DNA of 64,000 bases from Melioribacter roseus P3M-2 (GTDB lineage Bacteria; Bacteroidota; Ignavibacteria; Ignavibacteriales; Melioribacteraceae). Made by a program: the position numbers and the translations under genes. The notes below the pieces were generated by a model. That model was not told the DNA's origin and did no database searches. It was given only the letters and a program-made list of their open reading frames with translations. Where the stretch lies: NCBI RefSeq assembly GCF_000279145.1, contig NC_018178.1, forward strand, positions 1,426,001-1,490,000, read 5' to 3'. Positions 1-9,235 of the stretch are shown piece after piece; the stretch's first letter is position 1, and the number at the start of each line of letters is the position of its first letter.

Positions 1-914
1 AATTCGTTGTCTTTATTGACAAATTCGAGTATATGTTTGCCGGTCATTTCCTGGGGATTATAACCGAGCGTTTTTGAACCGTTTTTGTTGATCGTACTGA
101 TGTATCCGAAACCGTTCAATATGAAAATCAGGTCGTCGGCTGTGTCGACCAGCACCCTCAATTTCTCTTCGGAATTTTCGAGCTTCAGCTGGTTTATCTT
201 TTCTTCGGTAATGTCGATTATCATCCCGATAATTTTTTGAACTTTTCCGTCGCGTATTATCGGAATGCCGTTATGCCGCACCCAATGTTCTTTGCCGTAA
301 CGATCTTTCATTTGATATTCCACGCAGGCCGCGTCGCCGCCGCGAAGCGTATCGATAAATTCTTTGAATCTGCCGAAGTGTTCCTTTTTGATAGTCCTGA
401 GAATCAGAAATTTGTTTTCATAAATTTCCTGAGGCGTAAAGCCGAAGATCATTCTTACCGCGCCGCTGATATAATAATATTCGCTCCCGTCATAATTGGT
501 GGAAAATACAACCGCGTTGAGGTTGTCTACAGTTTCCCGCAGATTTTCTTCTCCGTCCGGTTTTTCGGCTTCTCTGAAAATAGCCAGTAGTCTCGACAAG
601 TTCTTACCGCCCAAAAAAATAGAATCGATGTAAAAAGATTTTTCAATTTTTCCGTTTTTGTAAATTAACGGCGAGTTCAATATACTTTTACCGTTTTTGA
701 AAGCCTTAATAAACGGCAATTTGTCGAAGGCAATCTTTTCTCCCTTGTCGTCGTAGAACAGATCGGAATCAAAGAATTCTGTTGTCGGTTCCTTACGGAT
801 TCCCAAAAGGCTCTTGAGTTTTTTGGACACGAATAAATTATCCGTGCTTTCCACAATTTCGAGAGCCGGCAAATTCAGGTTCTCGGTATATTTTTCGACT
901 TTGGTTTTTGTCAT
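1..914 (-). CDS. PAS-domain sensor protein, C-terminal part outside the window
   Basis: Translating the minus strand from ATG at 914 gives an open frame of about 304 codons that runs off the left edge. The first ~100 residues are not assigned. A PAS fold follows, containing 'YYYISGAVRMIFGFTPQEIY', then a PAC-type segment with 'HWVRHNGIP' and 'GMIIDITEEK'. After that a second PAS begins with 'LIFILNGFGYISTINKNG' and 'GYNPQEMTGKH'. This alternation of PAS, PAC and PAS is typical of cytoplasmic signal sensors that end in a histidine kinase, a GGDEF or a PP2C domain. The output domain is not visible, so its type is unknown. No membrane segment is seen in the available part, which suggests a soluble sensor. 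It is separated by about 70 bp from the MFS gene on the same strand and need not be co-transcribed with it. Confidence 0.8.
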   Translation of the reverse strand, partial: MTKTKVEKYTENLNLPALEIVESTDNLFVSKKLKSLLGIRKEPTTEFFDSDLFYDDKGEKIAFDKLPFIKAFKNGKSILNSPLIYKNGKIEKSFYIDSIFLGGKNLSRLLAIFREAEKPDGEENLRETVDNLNAVVFSTNYDGSEYYYISGAVRMIFGFTPQEIYENKFLILRTIKKEHFGRFKEFIDTLRGGDAACVEYQMKDRYGKEHWVRHNGIPIIRDGKVQKIIGMIIDITEEKINQLKLENSEEKLRVLVDTADDLIFILNGFGYISTINKNGSKTLGYNPQEMTGKHILEFVNKDNE

Positions 915-984
915 TTACTTTTTTGAAAAAATTATTATGAACGGTATAAAATAAATCTATTTTTGTTTAAAAACACATTTTTTG

Positions 985-2139
985 CTACGACGCAGTCAGA
1001 TTACCTCCTCCTTCTTTTTTATTGCTACGTAAAATAAGCCAGAAGAACAGACATAAAAACGAAGCAAAGATCCAATAGGCGACTTTTGTCTCGATGTCAA
1101 TCATAAGCGATCCGACGACGGGTCCTGCAATAGTGCCGATACCGTAAAACATGACATAGTATCCGTTTGCTTCCGCAATATAATGTCGGTTCACTTTTTC
1201 CATTGTATAATTAAGTCCCAGTGTATAATATGCCGGCACTATTCCGCCAATTAAGAAAAATAGAACGACCAAGTAAACAAAATTTGTGTGAAAAAGCGGA
1301 AAGACGAAAAGCAGGGCTAATATTAAGGATACGGCGGAAAGGAGATTCGTTTTGTTTACTTTATCTGCCATGTATCCGATAAGATAAAGCAGTATTATGC
1401 CTCCAATCACGAACGACGTTAAAAAAGAAGACACTTCGGTTGTGTCGTAGGAGCTTCTCAAACCGTATATCGGTATTACAACCACAAGCGAAGACTCCAT
1501 TATGCCGTAAACTGCGGAGGAGACTAAACTGATTAAAGGCATATCCCTCAACCGCATTTTACGATTATTTGAATTTCCGCCGGCGAATTGAAAATCTTCA
1601 AAGAACAAAAAATATAAGATCCAGACTATAAACATTACCGCCGAACCGATAACGAAAGGCACCCAGTCGGAAATTTCCAATGTCCATATTAAAAGCGTTC
1701 CCAGGGCAATTCCGATGGATAAAAGCACTACATAAATTCCTGTGTTTTTTCCGCGGTTGGAAGAGTCGCTGTAGTAATTTATTATGAACTCGGTAGATAC
1801 GAAAATTATCGTACCGCCTATACCCATTAAAAATTTAACCGATAGCAAGACAGGATAATTGTGCCAATATATATGTGCAAGAGCTCCGGCTGTCCATATA
1901 AAGAATCCGATTAACCCAATTTTCCTAATGCTGTATTTTTTAAGCAGCCTGCCCGCAAGCGGGGAAAACAACACGATGCTGACGTAACCGGCAGTAGTGG
2001 CTATGCCCGTTAAGAGAGCCGGAGTCTCGGCTTTTTCTAACAGAATAACCGTAACCGGATTGATTAAACCGAATCCGATTCCTCCTATTGCAATTCCAAT
2101 GAGCGACAGATAGAAATTTTTGTGCATAAATAAATCCAT
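985..2139 (-). CDS. Major facilitator superfamily (MFS) transporter
   Basis: The protein of about 384 residues has roughly twelve hydrophobic segments. Between TM2 and TM3 lies a loop 'SPLAGRLLKKYSIRKIGLIG', which resembles the MFS motif A (G-x-L-a-D-r-x-G-r-k) in degenerate form. The second half repeats the pattern with 'IGYMADKVNKTNLL'. Length and layout fit drug or sugar efflux type MFS carriers of the inner membrane. The substrate cannot be named. I take ATG 2139 as start; a TTG at 2151 and an ATG at 2127 are also in frame, and no strong ribosome binding site decides between them. It is divergent from the U32 gene, with about 80 bp between the two starts for both promoters. Confidence 0.85.
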   Translation of the reverse strand: MDLFMHKNFYLSLIGIAIGGIGFGLINPVTVILLEKAETPALLTGIATTAGYVSIVLFSPLAGRLLKKYSIRKIGLIGFFIWTAGALAHIYWHNYPVLLSVKFLMGIGGTIIFVSTEFIINYYSDSSNRGKNTGIYVVLLSIGIALGTLLIWTLEISDWVPFVIGSAVMFIVWILYFLFFEDFQFAGGNSNNRKMRLRDMPLISLVSSAVYGIMESSLVVVIPIYGLRSSYDTTEVSSFLTSFVIGGIILLYLIGYMADKVNKTNLLSAVSLILALLFVFPLFHTNFVYLVVLFFLIGGIVPAYYTLGLNYTMEKVNRHYIAEANGYYVMFYGIGTIAGPVVGSLMIDIETKVAYWIFASFLCLFFWLILRSNKKEGGGNLTAS

Positions 2140-2219
2140 ATTACCCGGCAAAAATACGAAGAATAGATTAATGGATAATAATTATATAATTTTGTACGAT
2201 AAGATTGAAAGGATGGCTA

Positions 2220-3431
2220 ATGAAGGACAGAAAACCGGAATTGCTTGCTCCCGCCGGAAATTGGAGTATGCTCAATGCGGCAATTAAAGCCGGGGCGGAC
2301 GCCGTTTATCTCGGTGTAGAAAGTTTGAATATGCGCGCCCTTGCAAAGAATTTCGAATTGAATGAACTGCCGGAAATAGTAAAACACTGTAAAGACAACG
2401 GCGTTGACGTTCATTTGACATTAAATACGATTGTATATGAAAACGAACTCGAAGAACTCGAGGAAATAATAATAAAAGCTAAAGCCGCCGGAGTAGACCT
2501 TGTAATCGGGTGGGACTTTTCGGTAATTCGGCTATGCAAAAAACACGGCGTTCCTTTTTGTATCAGCACTCAAGCTTCGATATCCAATTCCGTAAGCGCG
2601 GAATTCTTCTGGCAGCTCGGCGCAAAACGAATAGTTCTTGCGCGCGAATGTTCGCTCGATCAAATCAAAGAAATAAAGAATAAAGTCGACATTGAAATAG
2701 AGACGTTTGTTCACGGCGCAATGTGTATTGCCGTAAGCGGACGCTGCTTTATGAGTCACGAAGTATTTAATAAAAGCGCCAATCGCGGCGAGTGCCTGCA
2801 ACCATGCAGAAGGGAATACGAAATTAAGGACAGCGACGAAAAATTTTCTATGATACTCGGCGAAAATTATGTCCTCTCTCCGAAAGACTTATGTACAATC
2901 GATTTTATTGAACTCCTGATTGAAGCTGGCATCGATTCTTTTAAAATCGAAGGCAGAAAGAGAAGTCCGGAATATATCCATAAAGTAGTCTCTGCATACA
3001 GAAAAGCAATCGACCTCTACTACGAAAATAAACTGAACGATGAAATTAAATCGGAGTTGAAAAACAAATTGACCGAAGTATATAACCGAGGATTCTCTGC
3101 GGGTTTTTATCTGGGCGCCCCCGGCGAAATAGATTACGCGGAGGCATACGGCAGTTTAGCTACAACTCGAAAAAGATTTATTGGCAGAGTAATTAATTAT
3201 TATAAGAAGAATAAGGTTGCTCACATAGTTATTGACGCCGACCAACTGGAAACCGGCGATGAACTCTACATAATCGGCAATACGACAGGCGTGGTGGAAC
3301 TCAAGGTAAACTCAATGCTGAAAGACGACGAACCGAAAAACAAAGCGGTCAAAGGCGAGGATGTTACAATTTATTGTGAAGAAAAAGTTAGGGAAAACGA
3401 TAAGGTCTACAAAATAATCAAAGTTAATTGA
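2220..3431 (+). CDS. Peptidase U32 family protein, TrhP/YegQ-like (tRNA U34 hydroxylation)
   Basis: The N-terminus 'KPELLAPAGNWSMLNAAIKAGADAVYLG' matches the TIM-barrel start of U32 proteins. The family signature follows: 'ETFVHGAMCIAVSGRC' and 'NRGECLQPCRREY', carrying the cysteines thought to hold an iron-sulfur cluster. U32 proteins of this type (TrhP/YegQ, RlhA) act in prephenate-dependent hydroxylation of tRNA or rRNA rather than in proteolysis; that is family knowledge. At about 404 residues the length suits the TrhP group. I choose ATG 2220 because 'AAAGGA' stands 7-8 bases ahead; an upstream TTG at 2205 is less likely. The 3' end overlaps the convergent STAS gene by 8 bp. The specific RNA target is not proven by sequence. 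Confidence 0.88.
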   Translation: MKDRKPELLAPAGNWSMLNAAIKAGADAVYLGVESLNMRALAKNFELNELPEIVKHCKDNGVDVHLTLNTIVYENELEELEEIIIKAKAAGVDLVIGWDFSVIRLCKKHGVPFCISTQASISNSVSAEFFWQLGAKRIVLARECSLDQIKEIKNKVDIEIETFVHGAMCIAVSGRCFMSHEVFNKSANRGECLQPCRREYEIKDSDEKFSMILGENYVLSPKDLCTIDFIELLIEAGIDSFKIEGRKRSPEYIHKVVSAYRKAIDLYYENKLNDEIKSELKNKLTEVYNRGFSAGFYLGAPGEIDYAEAYGSLATTRKRFIGRVINYYKKNKVAHIVIDADQLETGDELYIIGNTTGVVELKVNSMLKDDEPKNKAVKGEDVTIYCEEKVRENDKVYKIIKVN

Positions 3432-3798
3432 CCCAGTCTAGTCCGGGTTTAGACCTTTTGATTCCGAAGCTGTCGAGCGCTTCGTCGAGCGTATCGAAAA
3501 TCTTGAAAACTTTATCCATGCGCGTAATTACAAACACTAGCGAAGGCGCTTCTTTGTTGTATACCAAGCGTAAATCCCCTTGAATCGAGTTGATTTTTTT
3601 CAATAAAGATACCATCGCCCCCAAAAATGTGGAGTCGATATACTCGCAAATAGTCAGATCAATTATTACTTTGTTGCTGCCCCGATCAATTAATTCCGTG
3701 ACGAATTCTTTAAATTTTACCGCCTTGGCAAGCGTGGCTCTTTTGAGATATACGTACACTACGGTAACGTCTTCGAACTGTTCGGATTTAAATTCCAT
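3424..3798 (-). CDS. STAS domain protein (anti-sigma factor antagonist-like)
   Basis: This 124-residue protein is a single STAS domain. It has the usual pattern 'VTVVYVYLKRATLAKAVKFKEFV', 'NKVIIDLTICEYIDSTFLGAMVSLL' and a late helix. The segment 'CEYIDSTFLG' holds the serine/threonine at the position phosphorylated in SpoIIAA/RsbV proteins (D-S/T-x-G/F-L). Such proteins usually bind anti-sigma kinases or serve in partner-switching pathways. No RsbW-like kinase or PP2C phosphatase is seen nearby, so its partner lies elsewhere. It overlaps the 3' end of the U32 gene tail to tail. Confidence 0.82.
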   Translation of the reverse strand: MEFKSEQFEDVTVVYVYLKRATLAKAVKFKEFVTELIDRGSNKVIIDLTICEYIDSTFLGAMVSLLKKINSIQGDLRLVYNKEAPSLVFVITRMDKVFKIFDTLDEALDSFGIKRSKPGLDWVN

Positions 3799-3872
3799 AA
3801 TATCAGATTTAATAATTTACTGCGGTAAATATAATGAAATTTATGTTAACTGAGTATAGGCAAAGTTTATTC

Positions 3873-3904
3873 AAAAAAAAGGTGAAGGCAAAAAACCTTC
3901 ACCT
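3873..3904 (-). terminator. Rho-independent terminator for the 4.1-11.2 kb operon
   Basis: A perfect 9-bp stem (AGGTGAAGG / CCTTCACCT) with a 7-base loop lies at 3880-3904. In the minus-strand direction it is followed by a run of T. It sits about 160 bp past the stop of the DUF5683-like gene. Confidence 0.8.
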
Positions 3905-4061
3905 ATTAAGGACGGAGCCCAATTTGCATTGGGTAAGTTTGTTTGTGTGCGGTAAATAAGCCGCAAAATTTATGCCGTAAGCTATTAAAGGCATTAGGGG
4001 CTGAATATTTTGAGTATCGGTGCGAAAAAAATGCGCAGCAAAGGAAAAATATGCGTGTGTT
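3905..4061 (-). other. Structured 3' untranslated region or small RNA candidate
   Basis: Read on the minus strand, this 157-bp stretch before the terminator can form several small hairpins. One is CCCAAT-GCAA-ATTGGG with a GNRA-type tetraloop near 3919-3934. Another is GCGG...CCGC near 3949-3964, and a third is GCC...GGC near 3973-3993. No reading frame in it looks coding. It does not match tmRNA, RNase P, SRP or 6S RNA patterns that I can recognise. It could be a long 3' UTR or a processed small RNA. Confidence 0.25.
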
Positions 4062-4859
4062 TTAAAAGCCCAGACTTATTCCAAAGAAGACGGTGTTTGT
4101 ATTTGCGTCATAGGAGACTGTTTTGCCAAAAGTTTCTTCGTCTTTATCGAAGATTAACATATCTACCTGGCTGTAGATCCAAAGCGCCGCGTATGAAATT
4201 ATTAATGCGTTTCTGATTTTATAGGCATTGTTATAATCGTTGTAGCGGGAGGGGATTAAAATCTTGTTGGTTTCGTTGAGATAACTTTTCTCTTTTTGAT
4301 TGGTATCGTATATGAAGTAGATCATTCCGGCAAGATTTAACAACGATACCGAAGTTATAACCGCTCCTTTCGTAGAAAATTCTCTTGAAAGATGACCCCA
4401 ACCCGGCAATATCAGGTTTTTTAATCGGGCAAAATTTTGTGACTGCGTCTTTTCTTTTAACGCTTCGGTGGGTTTTGCCGATGTCGAGTCGGATTGAACC
4501 GGTTGCTTCGGCCTATAATTCAATTTAACCTGATCGAAAAGCGAGATCAGTTTTGGAGAAATTATTAACGGATCGGGTGAATAATTCGGGTTTATATTTA
4601 GAATTTCCTCGAAGTTTTTTGCAGCGGAGTCTTCCCTGGCGATAGAGTAATAAGAAACGGCTCTCATCAAATAAATATCAATCGCTAACGAATCGGGCAG
4701 GTTTTTATCGCTTTTAAGCAAAGAATCCGAAAGCTGTATTACTTTTTCGTATTCGAATAAATTGAATTCTTTTTTGAGAGCTTCGTAAGAAATAACCTGC
4801 GCAAATAAAGACGACCACGCGAAAATCGATAATATGATTAAATAGAATTTTTGTTTCAT
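4062..4859 (-). CDS. DUF5683-like membrane protein with signal peptide
   Basis: The 265-residue product starts with a signal peptide ending in 'WSSLFAQ'. A helical N-terminal region of about 100 residues (two TPR-like hairpins, 'FNLFEYEKVIQLSDSLL' and 'MRAVSYYSIAREDSAAKNF') comes next. The second half holds 'NLILPGWGHLSREFSTKGA' followed by two hydrophobic helices, which is the layout of DUF5683 proteins of Bacteroidota. The function of that family is not established. It ends in '...FFGISLGF', an aromatic end that may belong to a barrel strand. Its ATG overlaps the stop of the upstream Kelch gene by 4 bp, so the two are translationally coupled and this is the last gene of the operon. Confidence 0.7.
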   Translation of the reverse strand: MKQKFYLIILSIFAWSSLFAQVISYEALKKEFNLFEYEKVIQLSDSLLKSDKNLPDSLAIDIYLMRAVSYYSIAREDSAAKNFEEILNINPNYSPDPLIISPKLISLFDQVKLNYRPKQPVQSDSTSAKPTEALKEKTQSQNFARLKNLILPGWGHLSREFSTKGAVITSVSLLNLAGMIYFIYDTNQKEKSYLNETNKILIPSRYNDYNNAYKIRNALIISYAALWIYSQVDMLIFDKDEETFGKTVSYDANTNTVFFGISLGF

Positions 4860-6142
4860 TTCATAAGAACGATTTTTCTGGATAATTGAAAGTCTTCGCC
4901 CGCTAATCTCAGCAAATAAATACCGGAACCGACTTTGTTTCCGTATCTGTCGACCCCGCTCCAGATTAAATTATGTCGACCGGCGTTCAATTCGCCTTTT
5001 TTCAAATTGATTAACAGCTCGCCTGTAGGAGAATAAATGTCGAGCGAAATATACGAACTTTTGGCAAGTTCAAACGTGATCTTCGTTTCGGGATTAAAAG
5101 GATTGGGATAATTTTGATGCAATGTGTTTTGATACGGCAAGACGTCGTCGTCCTGATTGAGCGTGGTAGGACTGTTGACGAGTTTTTCGATTTGCGGGAC
5201 TATGTTGCCTTGCGGATCGATTCCTCCGAAGACTAAAATCGTGCCGTAGTAATTTACAGCCATCGGGTAACGGCGCGGTATTCTCAGAGAAGCAAACTGG
5301 GATATGAGTATTGAACCGCCGCTGAGAAATTCGACCGCTTCGACTTTGCTGAGCGCCGGCTCGGATTCGTTGTATCCTCCGATAATCAAAGCTTTTTTCA
5401 AAAAGCTGTTGTAAATCGCAACGCCGCCTGCGCGCGGCGTCTGTAGCACATTGTCGAGTTTTACGAATTCTTTGTTTTCAAGGTCGAGCCTGTTTATCTG
5501 GTTTAATGCTCCGTGAAGAATTCCGCCGAAGATATAAATATATTTATTGTAAAGGACGGTCATTTGTTGTTCGGGCAAGTTTGCGCTTATTGTACCATAG
5601 GTAAAATTAATTTCTTTGTTTTTCAAATCGTAACCTACGATGTAAGGCATTTCGGCGTCGATACCGGGAACCGGATTTCCGCCTATTATGTAGAGCTCGT
5701 CGTTTTTGATATGACCCGTCGAGTAGCGCCTAGCGAAAATTAGCGACGTATCATAAATTTCCGGCTCCGATGGGTATGATTTGAAATTCCATGCTCCGAT
5801 ATTATTTTTGAGCAACGACGTATCGGTTACTCCTCCGAAATAGAAAATGGAATTTCCCCAAATGTCTGCCACAAACTCCGAACGCGGCTGATCCAGATTC
5901 CCCGCTATTTTCCATTGTCCGTTTATTACGTCGTATTCCTGAATCCAATCTACAGGCTGATTCGAAGCGTCGCGTCCGCCGAGGAGATAGAAATATTGAT
6001 TGTTCTTTGAGGTGGTATCGAAAACCACCTGACCTCCCGAAACGGGGTAGGGCATATTGTGTCCGGGAATTATTTGCCATTGATAATATTGGCTAAATAA
6101 CGGTTGCGTGAGCAATATTAAAATTAGTATCAGTTTTTTCAT
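4856..6142 (-). CDS. Kelch-repeat protein with T9SS C-terminal sorting domain
   Basis: A signal peptide (to about residue 17) precedes several Kelch-like blades, recognisable by 'YFLLGGRDA', 'IFYFGGVTD', 'LYIIGGNPV', 'IYIFGGILH', 'ALIIGGYNE' and 'ILVFGGIDP'. These would make a six-bladed propeller. The last ~85 residues are a type A T9SS sorting domain with 'YPNPFNPETKITFEL' and the terminal 'GSGIYLLRL...KIVLMK'. The protein is therefore predicted to be exported, moved across the outer membrane by T9SS and anchored at the surface or released. Its ligand is unknown. It lies between the Ser/Thr kinase gene (43 bp upstream) and the DUF5683-like gene (4-bp overlap). Confidence 0.88.
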   Translation of the reverse strand: MKKLILILILLTQPLFSQYYQWQIIPGHNMPYPVSGGQVVFDTTSKNNQYFYLLGGRDASNQPVDWIQEYDVINGQWKIAGNLDQPRSEFVADIWGNSIFYFGGVTDTSLLKNNIGAWNFKSYPSEPEIYDTSLIFARRYSTGHIKNDELYIIGGNPVPGIDAEMPYIVGYDLKNKEINFTYGTISANLPEQQMTVLYNKYIYIFGGILHGALNQINRLDLENKEFVKLDNVLQTPRAGGVAIYNSFLKKALIIGGYNESEPALSKVEAVEFLSGGSILISQFASLRIPRRYPMAVNYYGTILVFGGIDPQGNIVPQIEKLVNSPTTLNQDDDVLPYQNTLHQNYPNPFNPETKITFELAKSSYISLDIYSPTGELLINLKKGELNAGRHNLIWSGVDRYGNKVGSGIYLLRLAGEDFQLSRKIVLMK

Positions 6143-6185
6143 TTGCTGCCTGCGTTTTAAATTCTTTTATCAATTATTATACCAG

Positions 6186-7745
6186 TCATTTCTTGTAGAG
6201 TATAAATTTTAAACCGAGAGTATCTCCCTGCTTCAAATAAACGGTTGTGTCGACATCTGCAAAATTAGGGTTTGTAATTTTTAATCTGACGAAACCGGGA
6301 TTTACCTTAATATATTCCTTAAACGGGGTTTGACCTTTGTAGTTCCCGTTTATATAGACGTTTCCCCATGGATTTACTTTAATATCCAGGAATCCGAGAA
6401 GCGATTCCAGGGAGATTTTCAGATTCATAAGTTTATTGTTTTCAATTCTTAATATATCCGAGTAAATCGGGTAATCGGGATGAACCAGTTTCAATGTATG
6501 CTCTCCTGCGGGTAAGGTCAACGGCTTTTTCAACGGAGTGGTTTCGATTTTCTCGCCGTCTATATAAACATCAGCCCAGGGATAGCATTCTATAAAGAGT
6601 CCGCCTTCCCCCGTCTCATTAGCCGGCAGCAGCTGTTCTTCCGCTGACTTGCTTGCCGTTTCAGTATTGTTATTAGTCTTTTCGGGCTCTCTGATTTCAT
6701 TCGACTGATTATGTTCCGGCTCGGTATTTTTAACCGGGGTATTATCTTTTGCGGAGGCGTCTAAATTCGACGTAATTTCTTTTTCGGGCTGATTAAGTTC
6801 CGGAGTTGCTTCTTCTTTTACTATAATCGTAACTGCAATGATTATAATAAGCAGCGCAATCAAAGGCGCAATTATACCGTATCTTCTCTTCGATAGCACA
6901 GGTTTTGCCTGTTTCTCGATTTCGACAGGTTCGTCTTTTACATTGAGTTTATTAAGAACTTCTTTCGCCGATTCAAATCTCGCCGCCGGTTTTTTCTTCA
7001 AAAGATTTGTAAGTATATCTTTGATGTCTTCGTCGAGTCCTTCGAGATTTTCTTTAATCGCATCCTCATTGAAAGACATTATTTCGTTTAACGTAAGCGT
7101 GACGTTATCTTTCAGAAACGGATTTTTCCCGGTATACAATTCATAAATAACAACGCCGGCGGAAAATAAATCGCTCTTGTGCGTCAATTGCGACCCCGAT
7201 ACCTGCTCGGGCGACATGTAGCTCGGCGTGCCCACAATGGAATACGGACTTGTAACAAAATTGTCTTCGGCAGAAAGCGCGAGACCGAAATCCCCCAGTT
7301 TGAGATTCAGGTTTTTGTCGACGAATATATTTTCGGGCTTGATATCGCGATGAATGATTCGATTCGCATGAGCAAAGTTCAACGCTTTAAAGAGCTGGAC
7401 GGTTAACCGTCGTTTTTCTTCTTTGCTTAAATCGGATTCCTGCAATACGTTTCGCAGGCTTTTGCCTTCGATATATTCGAATGAGATATAAAAGAATTCT
7501 TTTGAAGTTCCGAAGTCGAGAACTTTGATGATATTCGGGTGGTCGAGTCGCGCAAGCAATTTGGCTTCTCGCTTAAAGCGTTCGACCAATGAAGGATCGG
7601 AAATCTTGGCGGTGTTCAGAACTTTGAGTATAATTTTTTTGCTCAAATAAATATGATTGGCGAGATAGACGCCTGCGTGTTCGTCTTTTTTGAGAACTTC
7701 CAGAATTTCGAACTTCTCGAACATTATTTCCGGATTACCGCTCAT
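6186..7745 (-). CDS. Membrane Ser/Thr protein kinase with two PEGA domains
   Basis: The kinase domain spans about residues 9-270. Lysine 41 fits the VAIK position, the catalytic loop is 'HRDIKPEN' with Asp134, and the metal-binding motif is 'GDFG' with Asp152. The activation segment 'GTPSYMSPEQV' is complete. The glycine-rich loop is degenerate ('LKKDEHAGVYLA'). One membrane helix lies near residues 288-309. Outside it come a low-complexity linker and two PEGA domains ('YPWADVYIDGEKIETTPL', 'NPWGNVYINGNYKGQTPF'). This is a Hanks-type sensor kinase with a periplasmic PEGA part. The start overlaps the end of the sigma-54 activator gene by 11 bp, so both may serve one signalling route. Phosphorylation targets are not visible. 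Confidence 0.92.
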   Translation of the reverse strand: MSGNPEIMFEKFEILEVLKKDEHAGVYLANHIYLSKKIILKVLNTAKISDPSLVERFKREAKLLARLDHPNIIKVLDFGTSKEFFYISFEYIEGKSLRNVLQESDLSKEEKRRLTVQLFKALNFAHANRIIHRDIKPENIFVDKNLNLKLGDFGLALSAEDNFVTSPYSIVGTPSYMSPEQVSGSQLTHKSDLFSAGVVIYELYTGKNPFLKDNVTLTLNEIMSFNEDAIKENLEGLDEDIKDILTNLLKKKPAARFESAKEVLNKLNVKDEPVEIEKQAKPVLSKRRYGIIAPLIALLIIIIAVTIIVKEEATPELNQPEKEITSNLDASAKDNTPVKNTEPEHNQSNEIREPEKTNNNTETASKSAEEQLLPANETGEGGLFIECYPWADVYIDGEKIETTPLKKPLTLPAGEHTLKLVHPDYPIYSDILRIENNKLMNLKISLESLLGFLDIKVNPWGNVYINGNYKGQTPFKEYIKVNPGFVRLKITNPNFADVDTTVYLKQGDTLGLKFILYKK

Positions 7746-9234
7746 CGGCTTTTTGTTCCATCTCTTTCAGTTTCATTTGGATCCAGCGCACCGAAACTCC
7801 GAGAGATTTTGCTGTTAAAGTCCTGTTTCCGTTGAATTCTTCGAGTCGCTTTTTCAAAAGCATCATTTCGAAATCGCGCAGAGTGCCCTTGAAATCCATA
7901 AGCTCCTGCGTGCCTTCGAGGATTATATGGTCGGCGGTTATTTTTTGGGAATCGCATAGTATAACCGCGCGCTGAATAACGTTAATCAGTTGACGAATAT
8001 TCCCCGGCCAGTAATAATTTTCGAGTTTTTTTATTGCCGCGGGTTCAATCGGGATGTTTTTGCCTGAAATCTTTTTAATAAAATGAGTAGCCAGCAGGGG
8101 AATGTCCTCCCGCCGTTCTCGCAGAGGCGGCATTACAATCGGAAATACATTGAGCCTGTAAAAAAGGTCTTCGCGAAATTTACCTTCTTTGACAAGCGCG
8201 GACAAATCCTTGTTGGTCGCCGCTATAATCCTTACGTTTACATTTTTTACTTTGGTGTCGCCCAGTCTAATAATTTCTTTGTTTTCCAAAACTCTCAGCA
8301 ATTTGGCTTGAAGGGCGGTAGAGATATCCGCAATTTCGTCGAGAAAGAAAGTGCCGTTATCAGCCGCTTCGAGCAGTCCCTGCTTGTCGGCGGTCGCTCC
8401 GGTAAAAGCTCCTTTTTTATACCCGAAGAGTTCGCTTTCGAGAAGGCTGTCGGGTATAGAACCGCAGAACTGCGCCAGAAACGGAAAGTCTTTTCTTTTA
8501 CTGAGCTGGTGAATTGCCTTTGCGGCAATTTCTTTTCCTGTGCCGCTTTCTCCTGTAATTAATACAGTCGCGTCGGTCTGGGCTACTTTATGAATAACCT
8601 GAGTCAGATTTTTCATTACCACGCTACGACCGACCATCTCGGGTATTTCTTCGACGGACTCGAGTTTGTTTATCAGAATTCTGTTTTCGCGTTCGAGTTC
8701 TTCCAGTTTTAATATTCTGTCGAGCGCCAGCGACAGCAGGTTCGAAAAAAAATTCAGAAATATCAAATTCTCTTCGGTGAATTCCTGCCGGTTTTTTGTG
8801 CTGTCGGCAATTATTACTCCCCACACTTTATCGTCCCTGATAATTGGAACGCCGATTACCGATTTTATACTGTGAATCTGAACGCTTGCAAATTGCGAGA
8901 GATTCGGGTCGCCCATAACGTCGTGATAAAGCAAAGGTCTTTTTTCCGAAATTACTTTTTGTAAAATGCCGGAGGAAAATTGATTCAAATCGGTTATCGA
9001 TTCATTTGAAATTTTTCGCGCGCTTATGATCGAGAAATTATTTTCTTCTTCATTGTACTTGACAAACAGACCGCGTTCGGCGTTTATTATATTGATTACT
9101 ATATCCATTGCGTCTTCAATCAGAGAATCCTGTCCCGGCGACGAGTTCAATATCTGACTGAATTGAAACAATGCCTCGAATTCTTCCTTGTCGAGATTTT
9201 TTATGTGATTGATATTTTGAGGAATAAATTTCAT
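7735..9234 (-). CDS. Sigma-54 dependent transcriptional activator with GAF sensor domain
   Basis: A GAF domain (about residues 30-175; 'ERGLFVKYNEEENNFSI', 'VIGVPIIRDDKVWGVIIAD') is followed by a sigma-54 AAA+ domain (about 200-430). The AAA+ part has Walker A 'GESGTGKE', the sigma-54 contact loop 'GAFTGA', Walker B 'GTFFLDEIAD' and the 'FREDLFYRLNVF' signature. A Fis-type helix-turn-helix ends the protein ('NRTLTAKSLGVSVRWIQMKL'). It would drive RpoN-dependent promoters in response to a small ligand or a partner. There is no receiver domain. It lies 1 bp from the lipoprotein gene upstream and overlaps the kinase gene downstream. Upstream FHA/kinase links of this kind are known elsewhere; here kinase control of the activator is an inference. 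Confidence 0.93.
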   Translation of the reverse strand: MKFIPQNINHIKNLDKEEFEALFQFSQILNSSPGQDSLIEDAMDIVINIINAERGLFVKYNEEENNFSIISARKISNESITDLNQFSSGILQKVISEKRPLLYHDVMGDPNLSQFASVQIHSIKSVIGVPIIRDDKVWGVIIADSTKNRQEFTEENLIFLNFFSNLLSLALDRILKLEELERENRILINKLESVEEIPEMVGRSVVMKNLTQVIHKVAQTDATVLITGESGTGKEIAAKAIHQLSKRKDFPFLAQFCGSIPDSLLESELFGYKKGAFTGATADKQGLLEAADNGTFFLDEIADISTALQAKLLRVLENKEIIRLGDTKVKNVNVRIIAATNKDLSALVKEGKFREDLFYRLNVFPIVMPPLRERREDIPLLATHFIKKISGKNIPIEPAAIKKLENYYWPGNIRQLINVIQRAVILCDSQKITADHIILEGTQELMDFKGTLRDFEMMLLKKRLEEFNGNRTLTAKSLGVSVRWIQMKLKEMEQKADER

Positions 9235-9235
9235 T

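Noticed and set aside
3905-4061. Known RNA genes such as tmRNA, RNase P RNA, SRP RNA or 6S RNA
   Set aside because: The length and conserved cores of these RNAs do not fit the sequence; only small local hairpins are present.
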